Shown here piece by piece: positions 9,145-16,127 of a DNA stretch of 64,000 nucleotides. Both the position numbers and the translations under genes were made by a program. The DNA is from Propionibacteriaceae bacterium (GTDB taxonomy: Bacteria; Actinomycetota; Actinomycetes; Propionibacteriales; Propionibacteriaceae), in contig WRIC01000005.1 in the NCBI GenBank assembly GCA_009782915.1, positions 1 to 64,000 of the forward strand, given 5' to 3'. Every line of letters begins with the position of its first letter. Position 1 is the stretch's first letter. The notes under the pieces are model-generated. The model did no database searches. It saw only the letters and a list, made by a program, of their open reading frames with translations, and was not told where the DNA came from.

Positions 9145-9735
9145 ATGCGAAAGGGTGTGATGGCTGCTCAGGTGAAGGTGTCTTTGGAGGACGAGGATTA
9201 CCGTGTTGTGGCCCCGTCATATCGTGAGGCTGTTTTACGACTGGAACCCTTTCTTGGTGTGTTTGATTCGTCAGTGGTGCCCAGGTTTGATGATTTCCCT
9301 GATCCCGGTTTCGAGGTTGAACGATTCCTGGTGAGTACATATCCTGGGATTGAGGTGTGGTGTTGCCGGGAGCCGGTTGTGTCCACTATGAGGTCTGCTG
9401 TTGAGATGGCCCAGTCTCTTAATGTTGGGTACGTGATGCGAGGTGGGTCGGAGCAAGAACAGCGTGTGGCGTGGGCTCGGATTGTTGAGGGAACGATGGC
9501 TCATGTGACAGCACGGGATCCAGATGGGGTTCCTGTGGGATCTACGGGTTATCAGCTCCGCGCGGAATTGGCTACAAGTGCGAGCTACGACACAAGAATC
9601 GGGGAGGTTCTTGCTGGTATGAATGTGACGTTGGTCAATGAAATGTCTAACCGTACTTTCCTAGATTTGGAAACACCTGACGATGATCTTTCAATAAACA
9701 ACTACAACTTGGACATGGGAGACTGGACTCTATGA
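9145..9735 (+). CDS. Unknown protein, first gene of a two-gene operon
   Basis: A 196-aa soluble, acidic protein with no signal peptide or membrane segment. I do not recognise a family. Visible features: a Val-rich N-terminus (AAQVKVSLEDEDYRVV), a WCCREPVVST segment around residue 73, a predicted helical region (AVEMAQSLNVGYVMRGGSEQEQ), and an Asp/Asn-rich C-terminus. GTGAGG at 9135-9140 precedes the ATG; Met6 is an alternative start. Its stop overlaps the start of the next gene (ATGA, 9732-9735), so the two products are probably made together. It sits among element maintenance genes downstream of the duplicated 187-bp element. Confidence 0.55.
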   Translation: MRKGVMAAQVKVSLEDEDYRVVAPSYREAVLRLEPFLGVFDSSVVPRFDDFPDPGFEVERFLVSTYPGIEVWCCREPVVSTMRSAVEMAQSLNVGYVMRGGSEQEQRVAWARIVEGTMAHVTARDPDGVPVGSTGYQLRAELATSASYDTRIGEVLAGMNVTLVNEMSNRTFLDLETPDDDLSINNYNLDMGDWTL

Positions 9736-10070
9736 GAGGTAGAGTGCAACCCGTCACACCTGGGCCACTTTTCGATGATGAGGTTAACGAGTTCCTAGAA
9801 TCCCGGATGGGGTGGGTGTCACGTCGTCGATGGGATCCTGACACACTGTGTGATGAGTGGGTGTACATGCCAACAGTTGGGTATGGGGTCCCGTGGCCTA
9901 TACAAATAGAGTGCGATGGATATGGGTTTGTTGCGACCGGAACTTGTTTGGATATTGTTCGAGATTCCCTCAACAGTGAGCGGGTTCGTTTCTACAGTAA
10001 GACGGATCTTGAAAACCTCATCGATGACATTGAAACCTGGGATATCAACCTTGGATATTCAGAACACTAA
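9732..10070 (+). CDS. Unknown protein, second gene of the operon
   Basis: A 112-aa protein translationally coupled to the preceding gene by a 4-base overlap. It is rich in Trp, Tyr and Asp (MGWVSRRRWDPDTLCDEWVYMP, GVPWPIQIECDGYGF). The last third looks helical and acidic. No known family recognised. A small acidic coupled partner could be an immunity, antitoxin or accessory subunit, but nothing in the sequence proves this. The par-region repeat copy 3 follows its stop codon immediately. Confidence 0.5.
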   Translation: MRGRVQPVTPGPLFDDEVNEFLESRMGWVSRRRWDPDTLCDEWVYMPTVGYGVPWPIQIECDGYGFVATGTCLDIVRDSLNSERVRFYSKTDLENLIDDIETWDINLGYSEH

Positions 10071-10089
10071 TTATAAGCCCTAATAATTG
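10071..10089 (+). repeat. par-region repeat, copy 3
   Basis: TTATAAGCCCTAATAATTG, identical to the inverted copy at 7711-7729. Including two flanking bases it forms a dyad: AATTAT at 10069-10074 and ATAATT at 10083-10088, spaced by 8. It lies between convergent genes, so a partition or termination role fits better than a promoter. Confidence 0.6.
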
Positions 10090-10118
10090 CATTTCAGTTA
10101 TAGTGGGTTTGGGGTGCA

Positions 10119-10139
10119 TTTTCGGTGTCTATACAAAAC
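10119..10139 (+). repeat. Rep-flanking repeat, copy 1
   Basis: TTTTCGGTGTCTATACAAAAC, nearly identical to GTTTTGGTGTTTATACAAAAC at 11303-11323. The two copies bracket the putative replication gene: this one lies just beyond its stop codon. Confidence 0.5.
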
Positions 10140-10143
10140 CTAT

Positions 10144-11433
10144 TCACTTACTCTCATAAGGCTGGTGTTTAGCGATGATTGTCACAACATAGTTCGCAGT
10201 GTCGCTTGAGCTTGTTTCGGTGGTGCTGTGTGGCAAATGCAGAGAAGGCAACCGGGGGATGTGCCGACCGAGTTGTTCTCTTAGTCGCTGGCGTGCTGCT
10301 TCTTGGCGGGTGATCCACTGGGGATCCTGACAGGTTTCTAATTCGATAATGGGATCTGGCATGGATGACGGAATATCTAGGGGACAACGGCTGGGTGGTT
10401 CTGGATTGATAATCAGGGCGTTGCGGAGCTGGTGAATGAACAAACCAATCGGGTTGCGGGGATGAGTGGGTTGATCATATTTTTGTTGCTTGTTGTGGGC
10501 ACTGATCACTTCAACAATGTCCTCAGCACTCCATACTTGCGGATCAATGTTGAGGTATACCAGGGCATGGCAGAGATTCCACAGGTGACTTCTTCCTAGC
10601 CACGGCATGGCAAGTTCAAGGTGGGCAGCTAATCGTTGAATTGGCAGTGGTGGGCGCAAGCGGTGTGCCCTGGTATTTCGTTGTGGCGGTGGCCGCGGAG
10701 CGGCCCCCATGCGCCGTGAGGTGCTCTTGGGTACCCAAAACTCTTCTGTTGTATTAATACTTTCTATATCACTACGTGATAGGTGCTCATTTCGCAGATG
10801 TCGGAGCATATCTGGGGTAATCAGCTGGCGTACTGAGGCGAGTTTCTTGATCGGTGTTCCTGATTGCTTAGAGGCCGCGCGTCTTTGGTGAGTAGAAAGC
10901 CAGTTGCCTTGCCATGCTACTCGTGTGAGGTGGAGGGCTTGGGCGACATCCCGGCATCGGCGCACCGTGGAGACCGAGCATCCCATGGTTGTGGCGACAG
11001 TCTTATGACTCGTGGTCACCCACAGCCCGGTGGTTCTATCAACAACTGAGGCTTCAACAGCAATGAAATCGAGGAAGGTCGCACGTGACACATGATGCGA
11101 TGCCAGCACTAGTTGACCGTGTTTACTGTTCACTGCACGAACTACGTGCTTTTGGAAAATCTGTGCAGAGAACCACACTGGGTTTTTCTTGTTCCTGGTC
11201 ACAGGAATCCATAGAGCATTCGGTGTGGAGCGGGTCACGACTCTTAGGGTCATGTTCCGAGGACAATCCTTGGAACGGTAATAGGAACGTCGAGAAATAG
11301 CGGTTTTGGTGTTTATACAAAACTGCTTAATGTTGGGTCCGGGGGAGTTTCCCGGCGAAAATACGCTGGAATCGCGCCCACCACTCGTGGACTGCTGCTC
11401 TCCCGACTGTGAAGGTACGGGTAAACTAGGCAT
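10144..11433 (-). CDS. Putative plasmid-type replication initiator or HTH DNA-binding protein
   Basis: Up to 429 aa, basic. Around residues 128-165 a clear helix-turn-helix reads TSHKTVATTMGCSVSTVRRCRDVAQ. A Pro/Arg-rich linker (RRMGAAPRPPPQRNTRAHR) separates it from a C-terminal domain containing WNLCHALVYLNIDPQVW and NPIGLFIHQLRNAL. The arrangement resembles HTH replication initiators on actinobacterial plasmids, and the parAB context supports that, but the assignment is inference. The start is uncertain. The first 60 residues are low-complexity (SQSGEQQSTSGGRDSS), and a dyad repeat at 11303-11323 lies within them, so translation may begin at Met61 (position 11253) with the repeat as operator. 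Alternative: a transcriptional regulator. Confidence 0.55.
   Translation of the reverse strand: MPSLPVPSQSGEQQSTSGGRDSSVFSPGNSPGPNIKQFCINTKTAISRRSYYRSKDCPRNMTLRVVTRSTPNALWIPVTRNKKNPVWFSAQIFQKHVVRAVNSKHGQLVLASHHVSRATFLDFIAVEASVVDRTTGLWVTTSHKTVATTMGCSVSTVRRCRDVAQALHLTRVAWQGNWLSTHQRRAASKQSGTPIKKLASVRQLITPDMLRHLRNEHLSRSDIESINTTEEFWVPKSTSRRMGAAPRPPPQRNTRAHRLRPPLPIQRLAAHLELAMPWLGRSHLWNLCHALVYLNIDPQVWSAEDIVEVISAHNKQQKYDQPTHPRNPIGLFIHQLRNALIINPEPPSRCPLDIPSSMPDPIIELETCQDPQWITRQEAARQRLREQLGRHIPRLPSLHLPHSTTETSSSDTANYVVTIIAKHQPYESK
11303..11323 (-). repeat. Rep-flanking repeat, copy 2 (dyad)
   Basis: On the plus strand GTTTTGGTGTTTATACAAAAC, with GTTTTG/CAAAAC arms, matching the copy at 10119-10139. Its minus strand contains TATAAA, a possible -10. 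It lies either inside the first codons of the rep-like gene or, if that gene starts at 11253, in its operator region. Confidence 0.45.
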
Positions 11434-11575
11434 TACACGTTACACACCCCCTTTGTGTGTGTGTGTGTATGGGAGTTAGCAGCTCCGTACCACTGGTTTG
11501 ACAGGCACGTAATAACTGTCGATAGGAAAATCACTACCACCCCCACTGGGGGGATTGTGGTGGTGATGAGGAAAA

Positions 11576-12634
11576 TCATTTCGTTGACCAGCTCAAGCCT
11601 TCTGCCCAATGCCGGTCACTGTTTTCGAGCTTGACACTCAATTGTTGAACCAGGTCTCGTCGCCCATGTCGTTTACAGGATTTTTGGAAGGAATCCCATT
11701 TGATCCATCCGCAACGCTGTAAGGCTTCTGTGATGGGTGTACCGCAATCTAAGAGGAACTCCAAGTTTTCGATGCGCCGTGAGAAACCAAAGTCACTATC
11801 TGCACCTGATGCGCGTTCAACAAGATCGAGACGATTGTGTGAGTAGCATTCGCGAATGAATTTGTCGAGAGTGTCCCATCCGGACTGGTCGATTGCGCGT
11901 TCAACCGGTAATCCTTGTGCCAGTAGTGATTCAAGGTCTTCTACTTGATCGATGAAGCGAAATCGATCCTCATCGACTCCTGCCGGCAGGCTTTCGGGAT
12001 CATTGATCGTGTCATCATCCCAGGCGAGTGCAGGATACCAATTCTGCTTCGATGCCCACCGACGAGTCTTGTTGGCTGATTTGTTGGTGACACCCATGGT
12101 TTCTGGTGGTTGGTCCCATAGCCGATCGAAGACTTCTTGGATCCGGTCATAGATAACAATCTTGTGTGGCTCATTGGCTAGAATCCCCGTCAACATTCGG
12201 GTTTTAACACCAGAGTGGGTAGCAAGGAATGAAAGGGGATACCCAGCAAGACACAGGGCTTGGATTCTTCGTTGCGCACCAACACAGGTGTTGAACATGC
12301 CAAGGGATAAAGCGGTGATCTCATCGACCATGGAGCTTTTCAGTTTTGTTCTGGAGTGAATCCGAACGAGTGTTGCATGGGATATTCCCAACCTGTCAGC
12401 GAGAACACGCTTGGGAACATACTCGAGAAGATGATCCAGATGCGCCAGTAGTTCCTCAGTGACCGGGGTGTAGGTGGATCTGCCCTGGTAGCGCTTGAAA
12501 TTGTCGGCTTGTACTCTCTTCGACCATGCACTGCGACAGAGTGAGCATTTACAGTGATGAACCTGGTAGGTGAGGTAATTCCCGTGATTGTGAGGGCGGG
12601 CATGCGTACAGTCGGGGACACGGTCGTGTGCCAT
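11576..12634 (-). CDS. HTH protein with N-terminal Cys/His cluster, mobile-element type
   Basis: A 352-aa protein. The first 40 residues hold CTHARPHNHG followed by HHCKCSLCRSAWSKR, a Cys/His cluster that looks like a small zinc-binding module. An HTH follows (VPKRVLADRLGISHATLVRIHSRT, about residues 73-96) and a second HTH-like stretch (FLATHSGVKTRMLTGILAN). The C-terminal half has two related segments, LESLLAQGLPVERAIDQSGWDTLDKFIREC and LEFLLDCGTPITEALQRCGWIKWDSFQKSC, an internal duplication. Similar Cys/His plus HTH proteins occur in actinobacterial phages and integrative elements; a regulatory role is inferred. It is the last element gene before tRNA-Arg. Confidence 0.6.
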   Translation of the reverse strand: MAHDRVPDCTHARPHNHGNYLTYQVHHCKCSLCRSAWSKRVQADNFKRYQGRSTYTPVTEELLAHLDHLLEYVPKRVLADRLGISHATLVRIHSRTKLKSSMVDEITALSLGMFNTCVGAQRRIQALCLAGYPLSFLATHSGVKTRMLTGILANEPHKIVIYDRIQEVFDRLWDQPPETMGVTNKSANKTRRWASKQNWYPALAWDDDTINDPESLPAGVDEDRFRFIDQVEDLESLLAQGLPVERAIDQSGWDTLDKFIRECYSHNRLDLVERASGADSDFGFSRRIENLEFLLDCGTPITEALQRCGWIKWDSFQKSCKRHGRRDLVQQLSVKLENSDRHWAEGLSWSTK

Positions 12635-12699
12635 GACCTACTCCTGATCTCTCAGGAATAGACACTGTTAATACTGTCAAACCCAGCCGTGAAAACCAA

Positions 12700-12745
12700 C
12701 CGGGGAGCCTCGCATTAAGCGCGCCTGGAGGGAGTCGAACCCCCA
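12700..12745. other. Probable attachment-site end of the integrated element at the tRNA-Arg 3' end
   Basis: Plasmid-like genes (parAB, rep-like, methylase-helicase) fill the sequence to the left and chromosomal genes begin to the right of tRNA-Arg. Tyrosine-integrase elements commonly recombine in the 3' half of a tRNA gene. The core itself cannot be defined because the other end lies outside the window. Confidence 0.4.
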
Positions 12746-12792
12746 ACCTTCTGATCCGTAGTCAGATGCTCTATCCATTAAGCTACAGGCGC
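12720..12792 (-). tRNA. tRNA-Arg(ACG)
   Basis: On the minus strand the acceptor arm GCGCCTG pairs with CAGGCGC. The D-arm has AGCTTAATGGATAGAGC, the anticodon stem-loop is TCTGACTACGGATCAGA with anticodon ACG, and the T-arm contains GGGGGTTCGACTCCC. The discriminator base is G and CCA is not encoded. Its 3' end faces the plasmid-like region on the left, the usual geometry for tRNA-directed site-specific integration. Confidence 0.93.
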
Positions 12793-12951
12793 TTTGGGCA
12801 TTGAACAGTCTAGCAAACCCAAGCAACCCACCGCGAACTGCTGATGTTGACAACACCACACCGTGGATGGACAACACAAACCTGTGGATAAGCTCCCAGC
12901 GCTCCTGTCTGCCAACCAGGATAGAAGAGTCCGAAAAAGAAAGAAGGACTC

Positions 12952-13626
12952 ATGGCAGCAGCAATTGGTGCGATTCTGGGGCTGATGTGCGGGGAAATCC
13001 TGCGCCGTAGGCTCAACCAATTGACCTATCGTGTGGCCTGGGAAGATGAGTCCGGTACCACCGATGAGAGACAACTCACCAACCCAGGCCCACGGTGGTG
13101 GATACCGCCCGTACTGGCTGGGAGCTGGGCCCTCGTCTTAGGGATCCTAGAACCCACCCTCACCATTGCCTACGCGGCCACCGGGTTCGGTTGGCTTGCC
13201 CTGTGTGTCATCGGGCTCTGGTTGGCTGTCATCGATGTTGACGTACGCCGCCTGCCTGACTCAGGGCAACTCGTACTGGCGGGAACCTCACTCGTGGCTG
13301 GAGTGGCCCTAGCGTGGAACCACCCTGCGACCCTGCTCACTGCCCTGGTTGCTGCACTGTTGTGTGGGTTAGGGTTTCTGATCCTGCACCTGCTCAGCCG
13401 CGGAGCCCTTGGTTTCGGTGACGTCAAACTCGTCATGACCTGCGGGTGGTGGCTCGGGCTGATTTCCCCCACCGCGGTTTTCACGGGGCTCATGGTTTCC
13501 TGTCTGCTAGCCCTGGGGTTTTCGCTCATCAATCGAGCACGAGAATTCGCTTTCGGCCCCTGGCTACTTGCCGGCACAGTCCTCGCCGGACTCGGGCTAC
13601 CACTGCTCGGACAACACACACTCTAG
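12952..13626 (+). CDS. Prepilin peptidase, A24 family
   Basis: A 224-aa polytopic membrane aspartic peptidase that would cleave leaders from type IV or Tad-type pilin precursors. It has about six hydrophobic segments. The two catalytic aspartates are visible in IDVDVRRLPDS (around residues 94-104) and in the invariant GFGDVKL motif (residues 150-156). The N-terminal cysteine-rich methylase domain of long prepilin peptidases is absent, as in the short forms of Gram-positive bacteria. GAAGGA stands just upstream of the ATG. No pilin genes lie next to it in the window. It starts the chromosomal side after tRNA-Arg and is followed 18 bases later by a secreted protein gene. Confidence 0.85.
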   Translation: MAAAIGAILGLMCGEILRRRLNQLTYRVAWEDESGTTDERQLTNPGPRWWIPPVLAGSWALVLGILEPTLTIAYAATGFGWLALCVIGLWLAVIDVDVRRLPDSGQLVLAGTSLVAGVALAWNHPATLLTALVAALLCGLGFLILHLLSRGALGFGDVKLVMTCGWWLGLISPTAVFTGLMVSCLLALGFSLINRAREFAFGPWLLAGTVLAGLGLPLLGQHTL

Positions 13627-13644
13627 AAAACGAAAGGACCACAG

Positions 13645-15474
13645 ATGATCCCCCACCACTCACACCCGCGTTGCGGACGCACCGGCCAACTTGTGTTGAC
13701 GCTCCTGTTCGTGATTGCTCTCAACCTCACCGGGGCGCCACACAGCCAAGCCGCCACCAGTGTCACCAGCCGAGGCCCCGGCTACATGGTGTCGGTTCCG
13801 GGGTACGGCAACATCTGGCTGGGTGTCTACAACACGTCGAGGGGGCCTGCTTTCTGTATCGACCCTGGTGGAGTGAGCCCCATCGGAAAAAGCGGTAATG
13901 ATCCAGCGTGGTTGACCAGTTGGACCAACCGTCAGGGAACCAAGATGACCCCCACCCAATTAGCGCAGGCCTCTGCTGTGATGATGTGGTTCAACTCCAG
14001 CTCCCGCTCCCACCATGACGCCGCGGCTACAAAGCTGGCCCTGTTTACCGTGCTGGGCCTCACCCACCAGGAACTTTATGGGGGTCATGGTTACTGGTTG
14101 AATTTCGACATCACCGTACCTGGGTCAACTATTAATAAGGCGGCTTCACGCCTGGGAATCCTCCAGAAGAGTCTCGACTTGGTGGCGTACGCGAAGTCTC
14201 ATGCTGCCCCATGGGATGGTACGACCGCCAACGTCACCCACAATCTTGATGAGATTCGGTGGCCAGGAGAACAGATCAACTATTCCGTACAACTGCCGGG
14301 AGTTCCCGCGGGTAACACCATCACTTTCACAGTGAAGAAACCAGATGGATCCTCGCAAGCCATCACCGCCAAGACCGATGGGGCGGGACAAGCCTCCATC
14401 GAGCTGGAAACCGACCCCCAGCTCCAAGGTCGCTATCAGGTGTCCTGGTCGATCAGCGGGATACCCGAGAGATACCCGCGGGCCTTCACTGGTGGAGGTT
14501 CACCTCCGCAAAAACTCATGCTACTCAATGGTTCTCGCAGTGCTTCTGGGGCAACTGCGGTGGTCTATCTAGCGAGCGGAGAAATCAGCATTAGTACGCG
14601 GATCTCCGACCAAAGCGCCCAACCCGGATCAACAATTCGAGACACAGTGTCTGCCCAAGGGCTCGTACCCATGGTGTATGGACAACCCGTGGACTGGGTC
14701 ATCACTGGAGCTATCCACCGTGCCACTGCCACGGGTGACACCTGTGAAAACATCGATTGGGGTGAAGCAGACCAAGTGTGGGAGTTCACCCACCACCTCG
14801 ACAACACCACCATCAACGCTGATGGGACAGTGGAGGTCACTATCGGTGATTACCTCATCCCCCGCCACCAACCGGCGTACTGCTACACCTATGTGGTGAC
14901 CCTCACCGGGACTACCGCCTTCGATGATGAGGATCCCATGGAAGCCGACCATCCCATGGGTGAGGCTCTTGAGACAACCCTTGTTCGCAGTGATCTGCCC
15001 ACCATTGTCACTCAGATCTCCGATCAGCGTGCTGCCCCAGGGGCACAGATTGTCGACACGATCACCATCGAGAACCTTCACTTTGACCCGGTTGATGGTG
15101 AGGAGCTCACGTGGACGATGGAGGGCGTGCTCGTGCGTACTGCCTCGAAAGATGGCTCCTGCGCATCTTCGAATTGGGGCAATGCCACCACAGTCATGAT
15201 CTATGAGATGGGCCTTGATCCTGAGCTGTTCGACGAGCAGGGTGTAGCCATCCTGCCTGGTGCCGGCCCATTTGTGATTCCTCGCGGTGATCCCAGTTAT
15301 TGCTATTCCTATGGGGAAACACTAGTCGGCACCTGGGAATCCATGGAGACCCCAGTGAGGGTGGAGCATCCCGTGGGGCAGGTGGCACAAACCACCCACA
15401 CCCTGTCCGGGATCCACGTACCTACAGGGGGAATGAAACTTGCTGACAACCCCCCAAAGAACAGGAGCAGGTGA
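13645..15474 (+). CDS. Secreted surface protein with thioester-like N-terminal domain and duplicated C-terminal module
   Basis: A 609-aa exported protein. A signal peptide is evident (LVLTLLFVIALNL, cleavage near AHSQAA at residues 31-37). Then comes AFCIDPGG with Cys71, followed by TPTQLAQASAVMMWF around residues 103-116. This Cys...TQ pattern resembles thioester domains of Gram-positive adhesins that bind host surfaces covalently. Two related modules follow, beginning ISTRISDQSAQPGSTI and IVTQISDQRAAPGAQI, each with paired cysteines and about 130 aa long. The C-terminus contains VPTGG but no clear LPxTG motif and no hydrophobic anchor, although a sortase gene overlaps its stop codon. AAAGGA precedes the ATG. 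An adhesin function is inference. Confidence 0.65.
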   Translation: MIPHHSHPRCGRTGQLVLTLLFVIALNLTGAPHSQAATSVTSRGPGYMVSVPGYGNIWLGVYNTSRGPAFCIDPGGVSPIGKSGNDPAWLTSWTNRQGTKMTPTQLAQASAVMMWFNSSSRSHHDAAATKLALFTVLGLTHQELYGGHGYWLNFDITVPGSTINKAASRLGILQKSLDLVAYAKSHAAPWDGTTANVTHNLDEIRWPGEQINYSVQLPGVPAGNTITFTVKKPDGSSQAITAKTDGAGQASIELETDPQLQGRYQVSWSISGIPERYPRAFTGGGSPPQKLMLLNGSRSASGATAVVYLASGEISISTRISDQSAQPGSTIRDTVSAQGLVPMVYGQPVDWVITGAIHRATATGDTCENIDWGEADQVWEFTHHLDNTTINADGTVEVTIGDYLIPRHQPAYCYTYVVTLTGTTAFDDEDPMEADHPMGEALETTLVRSDLPTIVTQISDQRAAPGAQIVDTITIENLHFDPVDGEELTWTMEGVLVRTASKDGSCASSNWGNATTVMIYEMGLDPELFDEQGVAILPGAGPFVIPRGDPSYCYSYGETLVGTWESMETPVRVEHPVGQVAQTTHTLSGIHVPTGGMKLADNPPKNRSR

Positions 15475-16127
15475 TGGCCGCCCGCCCTGGTCGGCCTCGT
15501 CGGGCTATCAGGCGAAGGCGCTGGTGGATCCCTGGTGTGGTTGGCTTCCTAACAGTGACTCTGGTCCTTGTGGTGGTGCATCAAGGGTCCAGTGAAGGGT
15601 TCACTGACATGAGTGGCCACCGTGTGGTGCCCGACGAGGAGGTTCCGGTTGACAACCATGAAGCTATCGCCATGGTGTTAGAAGAGTCCGGCCCCCAGTT
15701 TGAGATTCCTTCGGTGGGGCTGAGTGCACCACTGGGTTCCATCCTGGATGTGGACGGGGTGATGTATCCCCCCAACTATGACTCCGTTTTTCACGTACGC
15801 AATCGTGGGGTGAGCCTGAGGGAAGCTTCACAGGGAACCGTCTTCCTGGTGGCTCACTCAACAGCGGGCGGGAAATCACCCGGCAACTTCATTCAGAACA
15901 AACAGCAGATCACTGTGAACCAAGGTGAACAGATCATCGTGGGTGACCTGGTCTATCAAGTGGTCAGCACCACAAAAATCCCTAAAGATCAGATAGGGGA
16001 GGATGCCACCCTGTGGGAGTCCATACCTGGGCGGCTGGTGTTTCTCACCTGTGCGGTGGAACCCCACAGTGGACCCTCCACCACCAACATCGTGGTGATC
16101 GGTGAACTCACCGGGGCCCACCACTAA
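15474..16127 (+). CDS. Sortase-family protein (class F-like), Arg position altered
   Basis: A 217-aa protein with a basic N-terminus (RPGRPRRAIRRRRWW), one membrane anchor (about residues 22-38), then a sortase domain: FEIPSVGLSAPLG, LVAHST with the catalytic His, and LVFLTCAVEPHS with the catalytic Cys. The arginine that normally sits two residues before the final Asn-strand (R-x-N) is not present; this segment reads GPSTTNIVVIGEL. Sortases attach secreted proteins to the wall or polymerise pili, and the overlapping upstream gene (TGATG) is the likely substrate. Start: ATG at 15474 with AGGAG at 15463-15467, rather than the GTG at 15471. Whether it is active without that Arg is uncertain. 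Confidence 0.75.
   Translation: MAARPGRPRRAIRRRRWWIPGVVGFLTVTLVLVVVHQGSSEGFTDMSGHRVVPDEEVPVDNHEAIAMVLEESGPQFEIPSVGLSAPLGSILDVDGVMYPPNYDSVFHVRNRGVSLREASQGTVFLVAHSTAGGKSPGNFIQNKQQITVNQGEQIIVGDLVYQVVSTTKIPKDQIGEDATLWESIPGRLVFLTCAVEPHSGPSTTNIVVIGELTGAHH

Noticed and set aside
11455-11467. (GT)n tract upstream of the rep-like gene
   Set aside because: A short dinucleotide run of about six units; too small to claim phase variation.
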